Part shown: positions 37,184 through 46,052 of the stretch, piece after piece
Numbering within the stretch: the stretch's first letter is position 1
How the letters are laid out: each line of letters starts with the position of its first letter
Source: Nostoc flagelliforme FACHB-838
Lineage (GTDB): Bacteria > Cyanobacteriota > Cyanobacteriia > Cyanobacteriales > Nostocaceae
Assembly (NCBI RefSeq): GCF_014698065.1
Contig: NZ_JACJSI010000026.1
Span: 1-64,000, forward strand
Reading direction: 5' to 3'
DNA: 64,000 nucleotides
Notes under the pieces: model-generated
The model's database searches: none
What the model was told of the DNA's origin: nothing
The model's input: the letters and a program-made list of their open reading frames with translations, nothing else
Translations under genes and position numbers: made by a program

Positions 37184-37972
37184 TTATCCAAACCTATAGC
37201 CAAAACCTCGTACAGTCACAATATATTCGGGATGACTAGGGTCTTGCTCTAATTTCTCGCGCAACCAGCGAATGTGAACATCTACGGTTTTACTATCGCC
37301 GACGAAATCTGGCCCCCAAACCTGATCGAGCAATTGTTCCCGTGACCATACGCGCCGGGCATAACTCATAAAGAGTTCCAGTAAGCGGAACTCTTTAGGT
37401 GAAAGACTCACCTCTTGACCACGAACCAGCACACGACATTCTTGAGGATTCAAGCTGACATCTTTGAATTTTAATACTGGTACTTGCGGTAAATTACTTA
37501 GGCGTTGGCGGCGGAGTAAAGCGCGACAACGAGCCACTAACTCTCGCATACTAAAAGGTTTAGTCAGGTAGTCATCTGCTCCCACCTCTAAACCCAAAAC
37601 GCGGTCAGTTTCACTACCCTTAGCACTGAGCATTAAAATAGGTATTGGGTTTCCTTGATGACGCAGCAAACGGCAAATATCTAACCCATTAATTTGCGGC
37701 AGCATCAAATCAAGAATGATCAAATCAAAGGGAAGTTCCCCTGGATTGGTTTCAAAACTTTTGAGATACTCTATAGCAGATCGCCCATCAGGAGCAGTTA
37801 TCACCCCATAACCTTCTTCTTCCAGAGCTACAGCTAACATTTCTTGGATTAATTCTTCATCTTCTACTACTAGAATACGGCTGGTTTGCCCAATGTCCGT
37901 TCTTGCAGAATATTTGGTCGATTCACTGGTATACATTGATATCACAAAAGTCTGGGACTGTGCTTGTATCAA
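37184..37972 (-). CDS. sphR: Phosphate response regulator (SphR/PhoB type)
   Basis: 262 residues. The receiver domain (ILVVEDEELIQEMLAVALEE, phospho-Asp in LIILDLMLPQINGLDIC, Lys in DDYLTKPFSMREL) precedes an OmpR/PhoB winged helix (LSPKEFRLLELFMSYARRVW ... VDVHIRWLREKLE). The start may be 12 codons in, at MYTSESTK. It is the first gene of the operon with the kinase (53 bp) and phoU. I looked for tandem CTTAACCT-type Pho boxes upstream and saw none clear enough to claim. Confidence 0.92.
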   Translation of the reverse strand: MIQAQSQTFVISMYTSESTKYSARTDIGQTSRILVVEDEELIQEMLAVALEEEGYGVITAPDGRSAIEYLKSFETNPGELPFDLIILDLMLPQINGLDICRLLRHQGNPIPILMLSAKGSETDRVLGLEVGADDYLTKPFSMRELVARCRALLRRQRLSNLPQVPVLKFKDVSLNPQECRVLVRGQEVSLSPKEFRLLELFMSYARRVWSREQLLDQVWGPDFVGDSKTVDVHIRWLREKLEQDPSHPEYIVTVRGFGYRFG

Positions 37973-38511
37973 TTAGGCTGATCAAGTCTATTATCTCGCG
38001 TTACTGTAACCGCGCTTCTACTAGGGATAATTCTTTTAGATTTTATTTACAAAAAGTAACATATATCACAGTAGCCTCCTCAATCATAAATCACTGTGGC
38101 GGCAAGCTTCTAAATATTCTTTTACAGCAGTTTTCATCTATTTGAACCACATCCTATCGTAGGGACGCAAGGTCTTGCGCTCCTACTAGCTTCGATTCTG
38201 TCTTCACAAGATGATCAATGACAGGGAAAGACATGACTACATGAAGGATTATCTTGACAAAAGGAGATTAGATTAAGTATATTTATCATAGTACAAAAAT
38301 ACTATAAATTTCAAAGGCAAAACTATACCTGAAAAACAGAAGGACATATATGTGGAAAATTCGTAGTACCTAAGTGTCAGCTGTTGATCATTACAGTATT
38401 TACACTGCGTTAAAAATATTTATTTAAAAGTTATTCTGATGTCTGCATAGGGTAGTCATTGGTATGGCTTGCTACCCAATAAATCATTTGCCTATCGAAG
38501 GGAGTTGGAAG
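37973..38511. other. Divergent promoter region between sphR and the coiled-coil pair
   Basis: 539 bp without a convincing gene. A short hairpin of the Nostoc type, GTAGGGACGCAAGG ... CTTGCGCTCCTAC, lies at 38159-38185. GAAGGGAG (38498-38505) is the ribosome binding site of the next gene. Otherwise AT-rich; no regulator site identified. Confidence 0.45.
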
Positions 38512-39495
38512 ATGACTACAGTTGGAGTTAAGGACAGCAAACAACAACTAATGCAAGCATTTCAACAAATTATTATCCAAAGAAAAAAACTGGAATCGAG
38601 AATAGCGACTAAACAAGAAGAAGCAGAAAAGGCAAAAAGTCAAGAAATTCTCCAAGCAGCTTCTGCATATACAGTTGATAGTATTGTCAAAGGTTTAGCT
38701 GATTTACAATTGGAGTTTGGCAGTATTCTCAATGGATTATCTGAAAAACTAGCTCAAGAAAATTCAAAATTAGATGAGTTAAACCGAGCTATAGAAATTG
38801 AAACTCAACGCTTACAAGAGCTTCAAAAAATCAGAATAATAGCAGATACTCTAGACGTTTTAAGTCAAGAACACCAAGAAAAATTAAAAATCCTCGAACA
38901 AGATACTATTAGTAAAAGGGAAGCGTTAGAGAAAGAAATTACAATTAGGCGAAAAGAATGGCAAAAAGAGCAAGCAGAGTATGAAGAAAAACTCCAAACA
39001 TATAATGATTTATTAGCCAAAGATCGCCAGCGACAACAAGAAGAATCTCAGTATAAGTTAGAAACTAATCGTAAAGTTAATACAGATAGCTACGAAGCGA
39101 TAAAACGCCAACAACAAAGGGAAATACAAGAAAATTCTCAAAAGAAAAATAAAGATTGGGCAGAACGAGAAAAGATTCTCGTTGAACGTCAACCCCTCTT
39201 TGCAGACTATCAACAAAAGGTAACTATATTTCCTAACGAACTTGAAGAAGCCGTTAAAAAAGCTAGAGAAGAAGCTATAAAAGAAACAAGCCAAAAAGCT
39301 AAATTTGAGGCTGATTTATTTGAACGAGAATGGGAATCTAATAAACAGAGTTATGAATTAAAAATTCAATCTCTGGAAGAAACCATTAAGAAACAATCTG
39401 AGCAAATTGAAGGTATTTCTGTTCAATTGCAAACGGCACTAAAACAAGCACAAGACTTAGCTATGAGAGCTTTTGGTAATTCTAATTCTAAATAG
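38512..39495 (+). CDS. Long coiled-coil protein, first of a tandem pair
   Basis: 327 residues from ATG 38512, preceded by GAAGGGAG; an ATG at 38464 would add 16 residues without a site. Almost all helical and charged. A more conserved N-terminal module (about 55-105) reads IVKGLADLQLEFGSILNGLS, EKLAQENSKLDELNRAI. The middle is Glu/Lys/Gln-rich coiled coil (EKEITIRRKEWQKEQAEYEE) with an AERE/WAEREK box, and the end has LEETIKKQSEQIEGISVQLQ, TALKQAQDLAMRAF. No enzymatic domain or signal peptide. The next gene repeats the same plan, so the two arose by duplication. Possible cytoskeletal or scaffold proteins. Confidence 0.8.
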   Translation: MTTVGVKDSKQQLMQAFQQIIIQRKKLESRIATKQEEAEKAKSQEILQAASAYTVDSIVKGLADLQLEFGSILNGLSEKLAQENSKLDELNRAIEIETQRLQELQKIRIIADTLDVLSQEHQEKLKILEQDTISKREALEKEITIRRKEWQKEQAEYEEKLQTYNDLLAKDRQRQQEESQYKLETNRKVNTDSYEAIKRQQQREIQENSQKKNKDWAEREKILVERQPLFADYQQKVTIFPNELEEAVKKAREEAIKETSQKAKFEADLFEREWESNKQSYELKIQSLEETIKKQSEQIEGISVQLQTALKQAQDLAMRAFGNSNSK

Positions 39496-39548
39496 TTGCG
39501 AGTCTGTAGTATCTTAATCATTTTTAATTCCTAAAGAGGAGGTTTATT

Positions 39549-40628
39549 GTGGTGGTGAAAAAGCCGACTGATAAGAATACTAAAGTAGAAATTCTTCAGG
39601 CGTATGAGGAGTTAGCTAAAGAAAAAGCAGCCCTGAAATCGCAACTCGAACAAGTTGCTAAGGAAAACCAGTCTGGAACGAAAGAACAGCCTAAATTAGA
39701 ACAAAAAACAGCGATGAATCAGCTTTCTAGTGTCCAACAAAAAATGAATAATACAATTGAAAGCTTGGCGAAGATTCAATTAGGTTTTGGCAGCGCTGCT
39801 AATGAATTATCGGAACAGCTAACCACAAAAGCCTCTAAATTAGAAGAAATCAGGCGAGATTTAGAAGAAGAAATCCAACAATTAACACAGTTGCACAATT
39901 TAGAAATTTCTGATGATATTTTGGATACTCTGATTCAAGCCTATGAAGATAACACTAAAGCCTATCAGGAAGAATATACCCGGCGCTCTGAAGTGTTATT
40001 TCAAGAAATATTAGAGCAAAGGAATACTTGGGGGAAAGAACAAGAGGAACAGCAACGGGCGATAAAAGAACGGAATGAAAACTTGAATAAAACCCGACAA
40101 CGGGATGCTTCAGAGTATAAGTATAATTTTGAACTCCAGCGGCAATTAGAAAATGACGAATACGAACAAGAGCAGAAAGCGCTATATAAACAGCTAGAAG
40201 AATTACTACAAGAAACAGAGAAACAGTGGGCTGAACGAGAGAAAGCAATTTTCGAGAGGGGGAAACAATTTGAAGAGTTAAAAGCTAAGGTAGAGGCTTT
40301 GCCAAAAGATAAAGAAGCGGCTATTAAAAAAGCTACAGAAGAAGGCAAAGGCATTGCCCACTACCAAGCTAAAGTAAAATCAGATTTATATTCTAAAGAA
40401 GTAGAAGGGCAAAAGCGCTTTTATGAACAAAGACTACAATCTTTAGAACAAACTATTACTAATCAAGAGACGAGAATTCAAAACCTTTCTAAACAACTTG
40501 AGTCTGCTCTCAAACAAGTTCAAGATTTGGCAGTTAAAGCTATTGAAGGTACTTCAAATGTTAATTCATATCAGGCAATTAAAGAAATAGCTTTAGAGCA
40601 AGCAAAGACTCAAGCGAAAAACAAATAA
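39549..40628 (+). CDS. Long coiled-coil protein, second of a tandem pair
   Basis: 359 residues, GTG start (three GTGs in a row at 39549-39557; AGAGGAGG just upstream). Same order of parts as its neighbour: ESLAKIQLGFGSAANELSEQ, LEEIRRDLEEEIQQL, a Glu/Gln coiled coil with KQWAEREKAIFERG, a DKEAAIKKATEEGKG box, and LEQTITNQETRIQNLSKQLE, SALKQVQDLAVKAIEG. It has an extra Lys/Ala-rich tail of about 25 residues. The two share the module order and many identical residues at both ends, while the middles have diverged. The spacing of 53 bp suggests an operon. Hetero-assembly is plausible. Confidence 0.8.
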   Translation: MVVKKPTDKNTKVEILQAYEELAKEKAALKSQLEQVAKENQSGTKEQPKLEQKTAMNQLSSVQQKMNNTIESLAKIQLGFGSAANELSEQLTTKASKLEEIRRDLEEEIQQLTQLHNLEISDDILDTLIQAYEDNTKAYQEEYTRRSEVLFQEILEQRNTWGKEQEEQQRAIKERNENLNKTRQRDASEYKYNFELQRQLENDEYEQEQKALYKQLEELLQETEKQWAEREKAIFERGKQFEELKAKVEALPKDKEAAIKKATEEGKGIAHYQAKVKSDLYSKEVEGQKRFYEQRLQSLEQTITNQETRIQNLSKQLESALKQVQDLAVKAIEGTSNVNSYQAIKEIALEQAKTQAKNK

Positions 40629-40700
40629 GCTAATTTATTTTTGATAAGAATTGTAGAGACTTGATTTAATTTAAGTCTCTACTAGGAACTATAGCGATTT

Positions 40701-40817
40701 TCAGTCAGTTTTCCTGGGTTTTTTGATGTCTGGGGGAGGTTGTGGTTTCTTCCTCTTGGTTCCGGTAGCTTGTGTTTGCTTAAATGCTTGATTAGAATTT
40801 TGGTCTTGACTAGACAT
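40701..40817 (-). CDS. Putative 38-residue basic Pro-rich protein
   Basis: Frame MSSQDQNSNQAFKQTQATG, then TKRKKPQPPPDIKKPRKTD. Basic, Pro/Gln-rich and unstructured. The composition is unlike random AT-rich spacer, which favours a real small gene, but the upstream site (GGAAA, 20 bases away) is poor and no homologue is known to me. It is convergent with the coiled-coil pair. Confidence 0.35.
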   Translation of the reverse strand: MSSQDQNSNQAFKQTQATGTKRKKPQPPPDIKKPRKTD

Positions 40818-41032
40818 AATACTAAATTTTAAAATTTCCGACAATATTATCTACATCACGAGTATTGTTGATTACAGAAATATATCACAGAAAATTTAAG
40901 CTTAACTAGAATAAGTTGGTAAATAATATTACATTTGTAGAAAGCTTCATTTTTAACGGAATAACTACAAATCTTAATAAATGAGTCAGCAAGTTTAAGT
41001 GTATTGGGTGGGCAATCTGACCAAACTTAATA

Positions 41033-41299
41033 TTACTGCGCTAATGCCTCACGCACCTACTGCCTAAATGCTTGTCGCGCTGTACTAGATCCTTCTGTGA
41101 GGCTGAATTGCAAAAACTGCAAGATTCTCTCAATCACAGGCAAATTCCCAAATGTGGGACTAGTTTAAATCTCAGCGTATTCTGCTTGATTTAAGACAAA
41201 TACTTGCAACTTGCCATTTCCGTAACACCAAAGCTCAGGTACACCCAACGCTACATAAGCACAGTGTAACAACCATTTCACTCTCCGTACCGTTCACTC
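41033..41299 (-). pseudogene. Decayed C-terminal half of a Uma2-like nuclease gene
   Basis: Read on the minus strand the frame gives VKWLLHCAYVALGVPELWCY, GNGKLQVFVLNQAEYAEI, a TAA, then TSPTFGNLPVIERILQFLQF, SLTEGSSTARQAFRQ, a TAG, and VREALAQ to a TAA at 41033-41035. GVPELW-Y, the SPTFGNLP stretch and the FR-WVR end are typical of Uma2/DUF820 proteins. The two internal stops and the missing front half show it is dead. The rest of 40818-41397 holds no other gene. Confidence 0.65.
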
Positions 41300-41397
41300 T
41301 TTAGCTAAAACAAATAGCCGGACTGATTAAGAGAGCAACCACTGTACTCGGAGTAACAAGTACAGTGTGTGAAGTGTTCCACCAAAGACAGAAAATC

Positions 41398-42171
41398 TTA
41401 AGCAAAGGTAGAAAAATCTAGATTTGGTGGAATATCCTGAATCCGGCCAGTCCCGATCGCTCGCAACGCTTCTTTGAGTAAAATATCCCCAGTATACAAG
41501 GCACGTCCGACAATCACACCAGTGACACCTTGAGGTTCTAACGCCAACAAACTCAACAAATCGGTGACAGAACTTACCCCACCAGAGGCAATTATCGGGA
41601 TAGAAATTACTGCTGCAAGTTCTCGTAAAGCTTCCAAATTGGGGCCTATAAGTGTACCGTCCCGGTGGATATCTGTGTAAATTATCGCGGCTGCACCCAA
41701 TTCTTGCATTTGTACAGCCAGTTGGGTTGCTAAAACTTCTGAGGTTTCTAACCACCCGCGAGTTGCTACGCGGCCGTTACGGGCATCAATACCGACGATA
41801 ATTTGTTCGGGAAATTCTTGGCAGAGTTCTTGCACTAGCTGGGGTTGTTCTACGGCGATGGTTCCGAGAATCGCCCACTGTATGCCTAGATTGAATAGTT
41901 GTTGCACACTGGTGCGATCGCGCAATCCTCCACCAATTTCAATGGGCACTGACACTGCATGAGCGATCGCTTCGATTGCCCCCAAGTTTACTACTTTACC
42001 TGCTTTAGCACCATCTAAATCAACTATATGCAATCTGGTAGCACCTTGATCTACCCACTGTTTAGCAACATCAGCAGGATTATCGCTAAAAACTTGTGAG
42101 CGATCGTAGTCTCCTTGATACAGTCGCACACAGCGACCTTCTAGTAAATCAATTGCTGGAATTACATCCAT
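41398..42171 (-). CDS. hisA: Phosphoribosyl-formimino-AICAR ribotide isomerase
   Basis: HisA opens the ProFAR ring to PRFAR by an Amadori rearrangement in histidine synthesis. 257 residues, a half-barrel-duplicated TIM barrel. Catalytic Asp8 is in [20 protein letters not shown], and Asp near 130 in [15 protein letters not shown]. The phosphate sites are EIGGGLRD and ASGGVSS. The C-terminal extension ending NLDFSTFA is usual in cyanobacteria. Not linked to other his genes, which is normal in this group. Confidence 0.96.
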   Translation of the reverse strand: MDVIPAIDLLEGRCVRLYQGDYDRSQVFSDNPADVAKQWVDQGATRLHIVDLDGAKAGKVVNLGAIEAIAHAVSVPIEIGGGLRDRTSVQQLFNLGIQWAILGTIAVEQPQLVQELCQEFPEQIIVGIDARNGRVATRGWLETSEVLATQLAVQMQELGAAAIIYTDIHRDGTLIGPNLEALRELAAVISIPIIASGGVSSVTDLLSLLALEPQGVTGVIVGRALYTGDILLKEALRAIGTGRIQDIPPNLDFSTFA

Positions 42172-42206
42172 TTAACTCTTCCTCATAACTCAATGCAATC
42201 AAAACC

Positions 42207-42518
42207 CTAGCTATCGCTGGGGTTCGTATTTTTCATTTTTAATTGCCTTACAGCCTGTCCAAAACCCAGCACAAGCAAAATATTAGAAAGTGTCAAAAAT
42301 ACTTCTGCACCACCGTGCAACCAATCCACATCTGCCAAAGGCTTGCCATAATGCAATACAGCATAAATTCCGGCTGGGATGGTGATGGCAACAAAGACGA
42401 GAGTGCCATAAAATCCATACAGCGCTAAACGCGGCATTTGCGGACTGCGGCTGATAAACCACAAGAAACCCAAATAGGGAAACAGTGAAAGTGCAAACAG
42501 GGTTTCTTTAGAAATCAT
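42207..42518 (-). CDS. DUF3593 membrane protein
   Basis: 103 residues with three hydrophobic segments (ALSLFPYLGFLWFISR, LYGFYGTLVFVAITIPAGIY, VFLTLSNILLVLGFGQAV). This matches DUF3593, found in cyanobacteria and chloroplasts. Its ATG overlaps the stop of the DUF2499 gene by 4 bp (ATGA at 42515-42518), so both are made from one mRNA. Likely a thylakoid or plasma membrane partner protein; function unknown. Confidence 0.88.
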   Translation of the reverse strand: MISKETLFALSLFPYLGFLWFISRSPQMPRLALYGFYGTLVFVAITIPAGIYAVLHYGKPLADVDWLHGGAEVFLTLSNILLVLGFGQAVRQLKMKNTNPSDS

Positions 42519-42850
42519 TGCTCTGATTTGATAGGTTTTGGTTCAACAGTGTTAACAGACTTGGTAGAACGCCAAATCAAATACGCCGCTGCCCAAAGCG
42601 TAAAATTACCAACTAAGGTCATGGTAGCTTGAAGCGTTACCAGCCATTCCAGAGATTCGGCGTTGTCGAAGTAATGCCAGGTACAAGCACACATGGCGCT
42701 GACTAAAGCTGGTAACATGGCAAGGGATAATCCCCACCAATTGCGGTTATTAGTAAGTTCGCCATAAGTCCAGATTAACCAAATGGCGACAATCCACTCA
42801 ATAACGCTAGAAACATGAATAATCCAGGTGGGAACCGATAGGGCGTGCAT
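42515..42850 (-). CDS. DUF2499 membrane protein
   Basis: 111 residues with three membrane helices (WIIHVSSVIEWIVAIWLIW, WGLSLAMLPALVSAMCACTW, MTLVGNFTLWAAAYLIW) and the conserved start MHALSVPTW. It matches DUF2499, conserved in cyanobacteria and plant plastids and often paired with DUF3593 as here (4-bp overlap). The paired, conserved order implies a common complex. Upstream (42851-42885) are short GAGTTAGGAGTT-type tandem repeats. Confidence 0.88.
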   Translation of the reverse strand: MHALSVPTWIIHVSSVIEWIVAIWLIWTYGELTNNRNWWGLSLAMLPALVSAMCACTWHYFDNAESLEWLVTLQATMTLVGNFTLWAAAYLIWRSTKSVNTVEPKPIKSEQ

Positions 42851-42932
42851 AAAAACGTTGGGAGTTAGGAGTTAAAAGTTAGGAGTTTTTTCTATCTTCC
42901 TTTTTTATGAAGTTTGAAAATAGAGCTTGTGA

Positions 42933-44048
42933 ATGAGTCTACTATCTGGATCAATTACAGATATTCTGTATAAAAAAGTTGTTAATTTAAAATCCAAAAT
43001 GGTCAAGATGCGGGCGTTATTGTCTGGATACTACGGTAAAGGTAATGGTGGTGACGAAGCTTTGTTGGCAACGCTTTTGCAAATGTTACCATCTCACGTA
43101 ACGCCTGTGGTGCTTTCTGGTAATCCAAAAGAAACGCGCGATCGCTACAATAATGTAGAAACTTGCGATCGCATGGCTGTTTTACCTGTACTGCAAGCTT
43201 TACGCTCAAGTGATGCCTTGATTTGGGGCGGCGGGAGTCTCATTCAGGATGTTACCAGCACTATCAGCCCATTTTATTATGGGGGACTGATGGCATTGGC
43301 GCAGAAAATGGGCTTGAAAACTGTTGCTTGGGCGCAGGGTATTGGCCCGTTAGTGCGTCCGCAAACTCGTTGGTTGGCACGGCAAACCTTTGGTAATTGT
43401 AGCAAAGTTAGTGTCCGCGATCGCGCTAGTGCGGCTTTATTATCTGATTGGCAAATTCCTTGTATTATAGCCCCTGACCCGGTTTGGGCGTTGGAATCTA
43501 AACCAGTACCAGGACTTTGGGATTTACCTGCGCCGAGAGTTGCAGTAACGTTGCGATCGCATCCTCAACTCACAGAAACACGCCTAGCAAACTTGACTCG
43601 TGCTTTGGTGGATTTTCAAAAAGCTACGCAGGCTTTTATCTTACTACTGCCGTTTCAAAAAAGTGAAGATTTAAGTATTGCTGAAGCCATTCAACCACAC
43701 CTTAAAGATGTCAGCAAGATTTTGTGTTTGGAAGATCCGCAACTTTTGAAAGGTGTGTTTCGCGGCGTGGAAATGGCAATAGGGATGCGCCTACACAGCT
43801 TGATTATGGCTGCATCTGAAGGTTGTCGCTGCTTTGCTCTCAGTTATGATCCTAAGGTAAATCGTCTCATGGAAGACTTGCAAATGCCTGGATGGGATTT
43901 AGCTAGTTTACCAGATGACCCCAACTTCATTAGTCTGGCTTGGATGGAGCATTACGCTAATGGTGATCCGTTATCACCAGACCAAATACAATCTTTAGTA
44001 GATAGAGCATTAATGCACCGCGAGTTATTGAGCCAAGCTTTTCTTTGA
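42933..44048 (+). CDS. csaB: Polysaccharide pyruvyl transferase CsaB
   Basis: CsaB puts a ketal pyruvate on a wall-linked polysaccharide to which SLH domains bind; the SLH porin at 32.3 kb is the kind of protein anchored this way. The core begins MRALLSGYYGKGNGGDEALL and holds WGGGSLIQDVTS, KTVAWAQGIGPL and a late MAIGMRLHSLIMAA, all typical. Family members usually start at MRALL, so the real start may be ATG 43008 or 42999 (346-349 residues); the ATG at 42933 adds about 25 unconserved residues and has no good site. Confidence 0.93.
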   Translation: MSLLSGSITDILYKKVVNLKSKMVKMRALLSGYYGKGNGGDEALLATLLQMLPSHVTPVVLSGNPKETRDRYNNVETCDRMAVLPVLQALRSSDALIWGGGSLIQDVTSTISPFYYGGLMALAQKMGLKTVAWAQGIGPLVRPQTRWLARQTFGNCSKVSVRDRASAALLSDWQIPCIIAPDPVWALESKPVPGLWDLPAPRVAVTLRSHPQLTETRLANLTRALVDFQKATQAFILLLPFQKSEDLSIAEAIQPHLKDVSKILCLEDPQLLKGVFRGVEMAIGMRLHSLIMAASEGCRCFALSYDPKVNRLMEDLQMPGWDLASLPDDPNFISLAWMEHYANGDPLSPDQIQSLVDRALMHRELLSQAFL

Positions 44049-44280
44049 CACTCCTTAGTCATAAATGGCGTGGATTTTAGATTGGTAATTATCAAAGTTT
44101 TATAAATTTGACACAATTCTTACCAGATGCAAGTCGTGGATTTTCACTTTGGATTCACTGCGTCAAAAACAAAATGCTCTAAAAGCACATTAAAGAATTT
44201 TCCAAACCTCAACTTTTACCATCCTCCCAGCAATCAAGATTTGAGTTGAGTGCAGTTCGTTTTAATTCCGCCTTGCGGTA

Positions 44281-45066
44281 CTAGTAACTAGTTTTACTGC
44301 TAACAATCCCTGACCACTGCACCTTTTTCTCTTTCTCCCGGCGGTAAGAAAAGAAATGCTCTGGAGTTTGGAAAGTACAATAAGGTGCGATCGCAATTTG
44401 TTCTGCACTAATCCCCATGTTTTCCAACTGTAAGGTATTCACTCGTCGGACATCTAACCTTACCTTTCCAGGATTGGGGTCTTCCAATAAGGGTGAATTT
44501 GGTAATTCATGTAATGCAGTTACAATTTTTTCTTCGTCTTCATCTGGTATAATGCTAGCCCCAATTTCGGCAGCCACTTCGATAGAGACTTGATAAACCT
44601 CACCAGCGATCGCTGGCCCCATTGCAATGCGTAAATCATCGAGTTTGCTGCCTTGAGATTGTAATCGAGCGATCGCTAAGGGAACAATCTTCTTAGCAGT
44701 CCCTCGCCAGCCTGCGTGTAATGCTGCCACCCGTCCAGTTTGCACATCCCCAATCAGCACGGGCGTACAATCTGCACTAGCTACCCAAACAGCTTGTAGA
44801 GGCTGCTCACTCATTAAACCATCCGCCGACGCTAAATCCTCCTCAGCAGAGCTTAAGAAGCTTTTAACTTCCTGAGGGGTGAGAACAGTATTGCCATGAA
44901 CCTGCTTTAAGCGATAGACTGATGCCTCTGGTTGCAATACTTCTGTGATAACTTGTGGCGATCGCGGCCAAAACTGCTGGGTAAAGAAGCCGTGATGCCA
45001 ACGTTCCAGAATACTACAAGTTAGATAGGGCAGTCCTTCCCAATTGCGCCAGTGCCAAGTGTGCAT
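44281..45066 (-). CDS. pgeF: Peptidoglycan editing factor / multicopper laccase-fold protein
   Basis: 261 residues from ATG 45066. PgeF/YfiH/YlmD family (DUF152), purine-nucleoside phosphorylase-like laccase fold; the E. coli member removes wrongly built L-Ser-containing muropeptide precursors and others act on purine nucleosides. Metal-binding motifs: LKQVHGNTVL (His), VASADCTPVLIGD (Cys) and ALHAGWRGTAKK (His). Usual length. Divergent from birA with 77 bp between. Confidence 0.9.
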   Translation of the reverse strand: MHTWHWRNWEGLPYLTCSILERWHHGFFTQQFWPRSPQVITEVLQPEASVYRLKQVHGNTVLTPQEVKSFLSSAEEDLASADGLMSEQPLQAVWVASADCTPVLIGDVQTGRVAALHAGWRGTAKKIVPLAIARLQSQGSKLDDLRIAMGPAIAGEVYQVSIEVAAEIGASIIPDEDEEKIVTALHELPNSPLLEDPNPGKVRLDVRRVNTLQLENMGISAEQIAIAPYCTFQTPEHFFSYRREKEKKVQWSGIVSSKTSY

Positions 45067-45143
45067 CTTCAACCAAACCTAAACAGAAATCACTCATCAG
45101 CCAATCAATGCTAACTTGAACAACGGAATTTGGGTTAACTGCT

Positions 45144-45962
45144 GTGGGATTTAATTTGCAAAACTTGGAAGCAGCCTTGAAAGCAGGGCGTAAGTATACA
45201 TATTTACCATTTTCGCTCCACTTTTTTGAAAGTGTCTCTTCAACTAACCAAACCCTCTGGAACTTACTTAACCAAGGTGCTATTTCCGGAACAGTAGTAA
45301 TCGCAACTGTGCAATCTGCTGGACGAGGACAATGGGGCCGCCAGTGGATTTCTCCAGTTGGTGGATTATATGTTTCTGTGGCGATTTCTTTAGACCACAA
45401 AATAGAGGCTACTGACAGCTATCAGCTAACTTTTGCTACTGCTTGGGGGATTGCCTCTCAATTGCGCCAATGCGGTGTAGATGTTGGGATAAAATGGCCC
45501 AACGATTTAATTTTAAATGGTCGCAAACTAGGCGGCATTTTGACAGAAACCAAACTAAACAAAGGACAAATCACCCAAGCAGTAATTGGTGTTGGTATTA
45601 ACTGGACAAACCCAGTACCCGAAACTGGAATCAATCTGGAATCGTGGCAAGCTTCTCAAGATTTCAGACCAATTTCTTGTTTGGAAATGCTCACCTCTAA
45701 AGTCTTACTGGGAATAGAATCCGGTATGGAGTGTCTTTTTCAAGAAGGAATAAGCATACTCTTGTCTCGCTATTTAGATTTGCTTATAAATATGGGCGAT
45801 CGGGTCTACGTCAATAATATTTCAGGTACAGTAGTTGGGGTGACATCTCAAGGAAATTTACGAGTTGATTTAGAAACAGATGATACAAAGGAACTAATTA
45901 CACCGGAAATTTATATTGAACCCGGTACAATCAGTTTGGGGTACCATAAATCTTCCGTTTAA
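45144..45962 (+). CDS. birA: Biotin-[acetyl-CoA carboxylase] ligase
   Basis: 272 residues, GTG start. It activates biotin with ATP and attaches it to the BCCP subunit of acetyl-CoA carboxylase, so it feeds fatty-acid synthesis. Motifs: SVSSTNQTLWNLL, QSAGRGQWGRQW (biotin loop), GIKWPNDLILNGRKLGGIL (ATP and biotin site), and a C-terminal SH3-like end (VYVNNISGTVVGVTSQGNLR). It lacks the N-terminal DNA-binding domain of E. coli BirA, so it is the enzyme only. Confidence 0.93.
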   Translation: MGFNLQNLEAALKAGRKYTYLPFSLHFFESVSSTNQTLWNLLNQGAISGTVVIATVQSAGRGQWGRQWISPVGGLYVSVAISLDHKIEATDSYQLTFATAWGIASQLRQCGVDVGIKWPNDLILNGRKLGGILTETKLNKGQITQAVIGVGINWTNPVPETGINLESWQASQDFRPISCLEMLTSKVLLGIESGMECLFQEGISILLSRYLDLLINMGDRVYVNNISGTVVGVTSQGNLRVDLETDDTKELITPEIYIEPGTISLGYHKSSV

Positions 45963-46052
45963 ATTTGAGGTTTGTTCAAAATTTCGCTCTTTGGGCAAGA
46001 CAAACCACTAGCATCATCTCTTTAGGCTAATTACACACAACTGAGAGAAAAA

